DNA of 64,000 nt from Cyprinodon diabolis (lineage: Eukaryota; Chordata; Actinopteri; Cyprinodontiformes; Cyprinodontidae). Position numbers and translations under genes: made by a program. The stretch lies in assembly GCA_030533445.1 (NCBI GenBank), contig CM060068.1:16955479-17019478 (forward strand). The letters are read 5' to 3'. Below the pieces are notes generated by a model, which had not been told where the DNA came from, ran no database searches, and saw only the letters and a list, made by a program, of their open reading frames with translations. Within the stretch, counting starts at the first letter, position 1, and each line of letters begins with the position of its first letter. This document shows, piece by piece, positions 58,061 through 64,000 of this stretch.

Positions 58061-58975
58061 TGGCACAACTGGCTGCTGGACTTCCTCACTGACAGAACCC
58101 AGGCTGTCAGAGTGGGGAAGAACACCTCCGACATCATCACCCTGAACACCGGCACCCCCCAGGGCTGTGTCCTGAGCCCCTTGTTGTTCACCCTGATGAC
58201 CCATGCCTCCCTGATGACCCACGCCTCAGGTCCAACCACATCCTGAAGTATGCAGAGGACACCACAGTAGTGGGCCTCATCCGGGACAACAACAAGGTGG
58301 CCTACAGGGAGGAGGTGCGGCATCTGGTGGACTGGTTCAGAGGGAACAACCTGATCCTGAACGTCAAAAAGACCATGGAGATTATCATCGACTTCAGGAA
58401 ATCCAGACCCACCCACACACCCCTCCTCATCAATGACTCAGCTGTGAAGGTCGTCAACAGCACCAAGTTCCTGGGGGTGCACATCACTGACAACCTCAGC
58501 TGGTCACCCCACATCTCCTCACTGGTAAAGAAGGGCCAGCAGTGCCTGCACGTCAGATGAAGAGAGCAGTTTCTTCCCCCTGGCCATCAGACTGCTTAAC
58601 ACCACATATAACCAAACCCCCCCCCCCCCCACCCCCACCCCACACACAGTAAAACCACCCCCAAGGACATGGACAATACACGCACATGAGTTTAGTTGTG
58701 TCTTCAATTTAATGTTTCGTTTTCAATAACTCAGTGCAATCTTTATTTATTGATGTTACTTCTTCAATAACTCTGTGCAATATATATGTATGTATATACT
58801 CTTACCCTGTATATAGCTAGCTCTTAGTTATAGAAAACATATTTATTGTGCAGGAATAATGTCTTAGCTCTGTTACACTGATAGCCAAGTAATTGACATT
58901 TCATTGTCAAGATTCACCTTGTGTTTTTTTGTGCAATGACAATAAAGGAAGTCTAAGTCTTTTACAAGAGCAAGC
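58061..58975 (+). pseudogene. LINE RT fragment with 3' end (CR1/L2/Rex1-like)
   Basis: From 58067 the frame reads [20 protein letters not shown] and then [20 protein letters not shown] motif B. A short tandem duplication (CTGATGACCCAYGCCTC, twice near 58193-58225) shifts the frame. The active-site loop then reads YAEDTTVVGL where YADD is expected, so one catalytic Asp is Glu. The frame from 58270 continues through NNLILNVKKTMEIIIDFRKS and KFLGVHITDNLSWSPHISS to HVR, then stops. A deletion joins this to the very C-terminus (FFPLAIRLLNT near 58570-58605). A C-rich run, AT-rich 3' untranslated part and the end TGACAATAAAGGAAGTCTAA follow. The copy is dead. Confidence 0.83.
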
Positions 58976-59137
58976 ATACATAACAAAAGGGGGGGAAAGT
59001 ACTTCTACAGTGGATATGTTTTTGCTATCCATAGCTATTCAGTTAAGAATTATATTAGTTAGAAATTAAATATTATGCAATTTTACTGGTTTTCCTAACC
59101 TCTGTTAAACTATTTATTTACCTCCATAAGCCGTTAT

Positions 59138-59841
59138 TGTTGGGATCTGGAGCTGTACCACCTGTCTCCAGCAGAGTTCACTGTGGATCCTCCTGAGCTG
59201 AGCCTTCGACACACCTGAAACCCATCTCATCATCAGGAGGATCCTCCACCATTTAAACAGCCCTCAGACCTCGCATCAACGCCGCAGTGTTTATCCAGTT
59301 TGGTTAGCACCTGAGCCTCACTTCCTCTGTGAAATCTTTGTTGCCTCTAGTCTCCTAGCTGGAAACTAATTACCCTTTGTCTCTGCCTACAGGAAACCTG
59401 TTTTTGTCCTGTAAGCTCTGGATGAGCTTAACCTGTCGAGCCTGCCCTCAGAGCCAAACCTGAAGAACCTTCTCTGGATTTCCCATGCTGCTCTGGACTA
59501 AGAGCTGGAAAACCAAGGTCTGTCCTATCGTTAGATGCAAGACGCTGAAGCTGAAACTGAACTCTGCTGAATCAAACAGTCTCTGGAACCAACAGTGCCT
59601 CTCTCAAAGCCAAACCCGGATTCTTCAAGGTAGATCTCTGAAGATAACATTTCCACATTCACCAGCTTCGTGGCTAACTGAACTGTCTCCCTTCCAGTTG
59701 CCTGTGAACCAGATCCCCAGAAGTGAACCAGTACTTGAATCTTTCATTTTACCATTGTTCAATAAACATTGTTAAACTTTTACTCCAGTTTCCGTCTCCG
59801 TGGTGTTCTGCATATTGGGTCTTCCTGAACCATTCATGACA
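59138..59841 (+). repeat. 5' LTR (704 bp)
   Basis: It begins TGTTGGGATCTGGAGCTGTA and ends CCATTCATGACA. U3 would be 59138-59280 with a TATA-like box at 59252-59257. R starts at the predicted cap site 59281 and runs to about 59780, just after the poly(A) signal AATAAA at 59761-59766. The remaining U5 is about 60 bp. U3 is short and R long. The R/U5 limits are inferred from these signals. Confidence 0.92.
59252..59291 (+). promoter_or_regulatory. LTR promoter (TATA-like box) and predicted 5' end of the transcript with self-primer
   Basis: TTTAAA at 59252-59257 lies 29 nt upstream of 59281. The 11 nt 59281-59291 (GCCGCAGTGTT) are the exact reverse complement of the putative primer binding site at 59843-59853. 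In the Tf1/sushi group, the first 11 nt of the RNA fold back and prime reverse transcription. The TATA spacing independently predicts the same start. Confidence 0.75.
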
Positions 59842-60897
59842 GAACACTGCGGCCAAACACTAGGCCCAGCAGACCAATACCATCTTCGGTTGGAGGAACA
59901 AGATGCCCAGATTATGGAACAAACCCAAACACTACGTGAGTTACACAGAATGGTTCTGTATCAGGATCAAATCATTCAAGGCTTCGCTAACAAATTAAAC
60001 AGCGCTAACGCCACGCCGCTAGCACAACCATTTCCGGGTCCAGTCCTTCCTCCGAGGTCACCAGCGGTGACGTCATCGTCAGAGTTCCGACCAAGCCTCC
60101 CTGAAAAGTTTTCAGGTAACATTAGTGACTGTAAAGGATTTTTATTTCAATGTCGATTAATCTTCAAAAATTCCCCTGGCAGTTTTCCCACCGATTATAA
60201 GAAGATATCATTTATTTTGTCTCAATTGACCGGGAGAGCCCTGGAATGGGCACAGGCTAGGTTTTCTTCTGACGAAAGCCTTAGCTGCCAGTACTCCGAC
60301 TTTATCTCTGAGTTTTCACAAGTCTTCAACCAGGAAACAGATCAAACTGTTGATTCTCGAGCTCTTTTGAAACTAAGACAAGGAAATTCTTCTGTAGCTG
60401 AATTCTCCATTAACTTCCGGGTTAAAGCCGCAGCTTCCGGTTGGAACCAATGTGCTCTTAAGACAGCATTTTTTGAGGCTCTCAATGAAAACATAAAGGA
60501 TGAGCTTGCTACCCTTGACGAACCCGCCACTCTTGAGGAATTAATTCGCCTGACAATCAGGCTGGATAATAGGATTCGAGCCAGAAATAGCTCTAAACCA
60601 AGGAATCATGGTCCTTTAAGTTCTGTTTCTGCCTCTAACATTGCACCTGCCTTCTCCTCTTCCACAGAACCTTTTTCTAAGCCAAGAACTAAGATCCAAT
60701 CTCTCCCGTTGCCAGTTCAGGCCTATCATGCGGTTGAAGTGGAGGCCGAACCCATGCAGGTTGGACATACGAGGCTAACTCCAGAGGAAAGGTTAAGGCG
60801 TGTCAGGAGCAAGCTGTGCATCTACTGTGGTGAGAGTGGCCATTTCATTGCCTCATGCCCAGCTAAATCAAAAGCCGGGGCCCGTCAGAGGATCTGA
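59836..60897 (+). CDS. gag: Gag of the gypsy element (capsid and zinc knuckle)
   Basis: The frame of 353 codons runs uninterrupted from ATG 59836 (MTEHCGQTLG) to TGA 60895-60897. Related elements begin similarly, so I prefer this start to the in-frame ATG at 59800. The start codon lies in the last 6 bp of the LTR. A coiled-coil-like N-terminus (DAQIMEQTQTLRELHRMV) is followed by a gypsy capsid region (FQCRLIFKNSPGSF, then ALEWAQARFSSDES, then FSQVFNQETDQT). Near the C-terminus a CCHC knuckle, CIYCGESGHFIASC (60817-60858), fits C-x2-C-x4-H-x4-C. The protein would package the element's RNA into particles in the cytoplasm. Being intact beside a broken pol makes it notable, but nothing shows it is expressed or used by the host. 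Confidence 0.92.
   Translation: MTEHCGQTLGPADQYHLRLEEQDAQIMEQTQTLRELHRMVLYQDQIIQGFANKLNSANATPLAQPFPGPVLPPRSPAVTSSSEFRPSLPEKFSGNISDCKGFLFQCRLIFKNSPGSFPTDYKKISFILSQLTGRALEWAQARFSSDESLSCQYSDFISEFSQVFNQETDQTVDSRALLKLRQGNSSVAEFSINFRVKAAASGWNQCALKTAFFEALNENIKDELATLDEPATLEELIRLTIRLDNRIRARNSSKPRNHGPLSSVSASNIAPAFSSSTEPFSKPRTKIQSLPLPVQAYHAVEVEAEPMQVGHTRLTPEERLRRVRSKLCIYCGESGHFIASCPAKSKAGARQRI
59843..59853 (+). other. Putative primer binding site for self-priming
   Basis: AACACTGCGGC begins 1 nt after the 5' LTR, the place of a primer binding site. I do not recognise it as complementary to a tRNA 3' end, since it lacks the TGG start of usual sites. It is exactly complementary to 59281-59291. It lies within the first codons of gag. 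Confidence 0.75.
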
Positions 60898-60905
60898 GGA
60901 GTCTG

Positions 60906-63662
60906 ATGGGCCATGTTATTTCTAAGAAATCTCCTCGCCTATTACTTCCAGCCACGCTGATTTTTGCTGACCAAAACCTCACTTTATCTGCATTCATTGA
61001 TTCAGGCTGTGAAAGGAACCTGATTGACTCCAATTTAGTTGAACAACTACAGATTGAAACTGTTCCTCTAACCCAGTCTCTCTGTGTCTCTGCGATTGAT
61101 GGAAAGAAGCTTCACCAAGTGACTCACCAGACACAACCCCTCGAACTGTTGGTTTCGGGTAACCATCGAGAAACCATATCTTTCTTTGTTTTTTCCCTCT
61201 GCATGTTCTCCGTTGGTTTTGGGATTTGAGTGGCCGGAACAACATAACCCCCACATAAACTGGACCGATCGTCATATTGAGTCTTGGTCGACCTCATGCC
61301 ATGAGACGTGCCTTCGTTCAGCGGCCCCCGCTGTAAGATCTCTTAGGGGGGGGGGGGAGATGGACTCTCCTGACCTTACTTCTGTTCCTCCTGAGTACCA
61401 TGATCTAGCCCCTGTCTTCAGTAAGGTCAGTGCTACGTCCCTTCCACCTCACAGACCATACGACTGTGCTATCGAGCTTTTACCAGGAGCTCCTCTACCC
61501 GGCAGTAGACTTTATAATATCTCCAAACCCGAACGGGAGACAATGGAGAAATACATAAATGAGTCACTAGCTGCTGGAATAATCCGCCCCTCTTCATCTC
61601 CTTTAGGAGCAGGTTTCTTTTTTGTGGGTAAGAAGGATGGATCTCTCAGACCATGTATTGACTACAGAGGTTTGAACCAAATTAATGTTAAGAATAAGTA
61701 CCCACTTCCTCTACTCGCTTCTGCCTTCGAACCAGTTCAAGGGGCCACTGTCTTTACTAAGCTCGACTTAAGGAACGCCTATCACCTTCTCAGAGTCAGA
61801 GATGGCGATGAATGGAAGACTGCCTTTAAGACCCCTCTGGGTCAATTCGAGTATTTAGTCATGCCTTTTGGTCTAACAAACGCTCCTGCGTGTTTTCAAG
61901 CCCTAGTCAACGACGTTCTCAGAGATTTTTTGAACGTGTTTGTTTTTGTCTACATTGATGACATACTCATTTACTCCAAAGACCTCACAGAACACAAGAC
62001 ATGTCCGCCTGGTCTTACAAAGACTCCTTGAGAATAAACTTTTCGCTTCCGACTCAGGAGTTGGTGCTGTCTTATCTCAGAGACTCGATTCAGACCAAAG
62101 AGTTCACCCATGTGCTTTTTTCTACCGTAGACTCTCCTCTGCTGAGCAAAATTACGTTGGTGACCGCGAATTACTGGCCATCAAATTGGCATTAGAGGAA
62201 TGGAGACACTGGCTTGAGGGAGCAGAACACCCGGTTCTTGTTTGGACAGATCATAAGAACCTTGCCTATATCCAGTCCGCCAAACAGGCCAATCCTCGAC
62301 AGTCAAGGTGGTCACTATTTTTGTCACTATTCAATCTCATCATCTCTTACAGACCCGGATCCAAGAATCAAACCCGATTCTCTCTTTCGTCTTTATTCCA
62401 CTGATCAATCTGAGACTCCTGAGCCTGTTCTACCCGCTTCCTGCACTGTTGGGGTGGTTACCTGGGAGATCACCGATCTAATAAACTCTGCCCTCGCTTC
62501 AGAACCAGATCCAGGTAGCGGTCCCCCAAACAAGACTTATGTACCTTCTTCTGTCAGGTCTTGCCTAATTCAGTGGATGCACAATGCCAAATTTGCCGCT
62601 CACCCGGGGGTGAGTAGAACCATCAACCTCATTTCAAGACGTTTCTGGTGGCCCACTCTACACAGAGATGTTAAGGAGTATGTGCTGGCCTGTTCTACCT
62701 GCGCCAGAAACAAGTCCACACATCAACCTCCCTCTGGCCTGTTGCATCCACTTCCTATTCCTTCTCGTCCCTGGTCTCACATCGCAATCGACTTTGTTAC
62801 TGGTCTTCCCATTTCTCGAGGTATGACCACAATTCTCACCATTGTTGACCGATTTTCCAAGTCCTGCCATCTTGTACCCCTCAGGAAGCTTCCTACGGCT
62901 TTTCAGACCGCCCAGCTCCCTATTAAACACGTTTTCCGTCTACATGGCATCCCTCAGGAGATTCTTTCCGATCGTGGTCCACAATTCATCTCTCAGGTTT
63001 GGAAGGCATTTTGTTCAGCCCTCAACTGCAAATCTTCTCTCACCTCAGGTTATCACCCACAGTCCAACGGCCAAACCGAGAGAATGAATCAACAGCTCGA
63101 ATCCTCCCTTCGTTGTCTGACCTCTAGTAATTCCTCCGATTGGAGCCAACACCTTCCATGGATCGAATATGCTCACAACTCTCTAAAGTCAGCTTCCACC
63201 GGCCAGTCTCCTTTCCAGGTCAGTCTTGGTTATCAACCTCCATTTTTCCCCGCAGACGAGAGAGAGATTTCGGTCAAATCAGTCAACCACCACATCCGCC
63301 GCAGTCATCGCATCTGGAGAGACACCATAGCCACCCTCAACCGTTCCATGGAGACCACTAAACGTTTCGCTGACTCAAGAAGACGCCCTGCACCAGTTTA
63401 CTCCGTCGGTCAGGAGGTATGGCTCTCCACTCGGGACATTCCCCTCAAGGGGATGTCCCGTAAACTCTCTCCCAGATTCATTGGCCCCTACAGGATTTCC
63501 CAGGTCATAAACCAGTCTGCCGTACGACTACAACTGCCTCCGACTCTTCGAATTCATCCCACATTCCAGGTCTCTCAGATCAAGCCCGTGATCTCCAGCC
63601 CTTTACTCCAGTTTCCGTCTCCGTGGTGTTCTGCATATTGGGTCTTCCTGAACCATTCATGA
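60906..63662 (+). pseudogene. pol: Pol of the gypsy element: protease, RT, RNase H, integrase (frameshifted, deleted)
   Basis: Pol starts at ATG 60906, 8 nt after the gag stop and in another frame. The protease active site is DSG (about 60999). A frameshift near 61195 leads into RT, with the [27 protein letters not shown] and [11 protein letters not shown] motifs (YIDD at 61951-61962). A second frameshift near 61997 and a deletion at about 62045 follow: LLENKLF is joined directly to [14 protein letters not shown] thumb and connection, about a hundred codons by family expectation, and the start of RNase H are lost. RNase H keeps [13 protein letters not shown] and VWTDHKNL. A third frameshift near 62357 opens integrase, with its HHCC finger and DDE residues ([25 protein letters not shown]). 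The frame then runs into the LTR remnant and stops at 63660-63662. No working polyprotein is possible. Confidence 0.93.
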
Positions 63663-63664
63663 CA
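63602..63664 (+). repeat. 3' LTR remnant (last 63 bp)
   Basis: TTTACTCCAGTTTCCGTCTC through CCATTCATGACA is identical to 59779-59841 of the 5' LTR. The first 641 bp of the LTR and the end of pol are missing. The remnant begins 13 nt after the place of the AATAAA signal, so it corresponds closely to U5. The target duplication GTTAT follows directly. Confidence 0.95.
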
Positions 63665-63669
63665 GTTAT

Positions 63670-64000
63670 TGTATTTTTCAATGAGTGATGGAGGCCAATT
63701 GGATAATCACCGATTGGCAAATCTACACCTTGAGCCTTAAATAAAGGCTTATGCATTCATGGCTTGAAAATTTACAACAGTTAATCAGCTGTAAGGAAGA
63801 AACGAGGACTCAGAGTATATAGAGTTGGATGTGGTGAAGACAGACCAAATAGAAATGGTGGACTTGCGGAGAGCCTCGACTACAAACTGCATAATTCAAC
63901 AAAAGAAGGGGATGATGTTTATGTCAGCGTACTTTCTAATATCAATAAGTTACATTTTCCAACTTAATTGGAATCTGTCAGGGCACATTGGCCAAGAGCG
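63670..64000. other. Non-coding flank
   Basis: Sequence to the right of the gypsy insertion. I see no coding, RNA or repeat features before the window ends. Confidence 0.45.

Larger units (their letters stand above)
59138..63664 (+). mobile_element. Ty3/gypsy (chromovirus, Tf1/sushi-like) LTR retrotransposon, defective
   Basis: The exact 5-bp duplication GTTAT flanks the element (59133-59137 and 63665-63669), and the LTR termini are TGTTGGG and CATGACA. The order is 5' LTR, gag, protease, RT, RNase H and integrase, the Ty3/gypsy order. The 5' LTR is 704 bp, but only its last 63 bp remain at the 3' end. Pol has three frameshifts and an internal deletion; the region after integrase, where related elements carry a chromodomain, is gone. 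A self-priming signature ties it to the Tf1/sushi group. At 4527 bp it is shorter than an intact relative should be. It cannot move on its own. Confidence 0.95.

Overview
The window looks like a stretch of a teleost fish genome. Coding density is very low, DNA transposons of fish type (Tc1/mariner, hAT, TTAA-flanked miniature elements) are abundant, and there are tRNA-derived SINEs, broken LINEs and a chromovirus-like Ty3/gypsy element. The only host coding sequence I can support is one 152-bp exon on the minus strand (2962-3113). It has perfect splice signals and encodes the start of the extracellular L1 domain of the receptor tyrosine kinase ErbB4. The window is therefore probably intronic: 1-2961 would be intron 2 of erbb4 and 3114-64000 part of its long intron 1. 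The intron assignment is inferred; the exon is seen.

Layout. 1-4 kb: an old interspersed repeat, the erbb4 exon and an inverted-repeat element. 4.7-7.0 kb: a complete but dead hAT transposon with an 8-bp target duplication and a BED-type transposase pseudogene. 9.7-15.3 kb: a non-autonomous hAT element, two LINE pieces in opposite orientation, a likely solo LTR, and a hAT-like element with a TTAA-flanked miniature element inside it. 18.4 kb: a scrap of a RecQ-type helicase. 22.5-25.4 kb: a miniature element followed by a 2.5-kb G-rich, poly(A)-tailed insertion with 14-bp target duplications. 25.8-30.1 kb: LINE and SINE fragments and another miniature element. 30.9-32.2 kb: a Tc1/mariner copy with DD36E spacing, killed by two stop codons. 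33.1-35.1 kb: an older miniature element split by an intact Tc1-like transposon (perfect 202-bp inverted repeats, uninterrupted 334-aa DD34E transposase). 35.4-48 kb: mostly plain intron with LINE and SINE relics. 49.2-50.1 kb: a 929-bp foldback element. 54.0-55.4 kb: a hAT element with an exact 8-bp duplication. 58.1-59.0 kb: a LINE 3' portion. 59.1-63.7 kb: a Ty3/gypsy retrotransposon with exact 5-bp target duplications, an intact gag, a pol broken by frameshifts and deletions, and a 3' LTR reduced to its last 63 bp.

The most informative signal is in the gypsy element. An 11-nt sequence 1 nt after the 5' LTR (59843-59853) is the exact reverse complement of 59281-59291 in that LTR, 29 nt downstream of a TATA-like TTTAAA. 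That is the arrangement expected for tRNA-independent self-priming, known from the Tf1/sushi group. The intact Tc1-like copy is the other standout: nothing visible in its coding sequence or ends would prevent activity.
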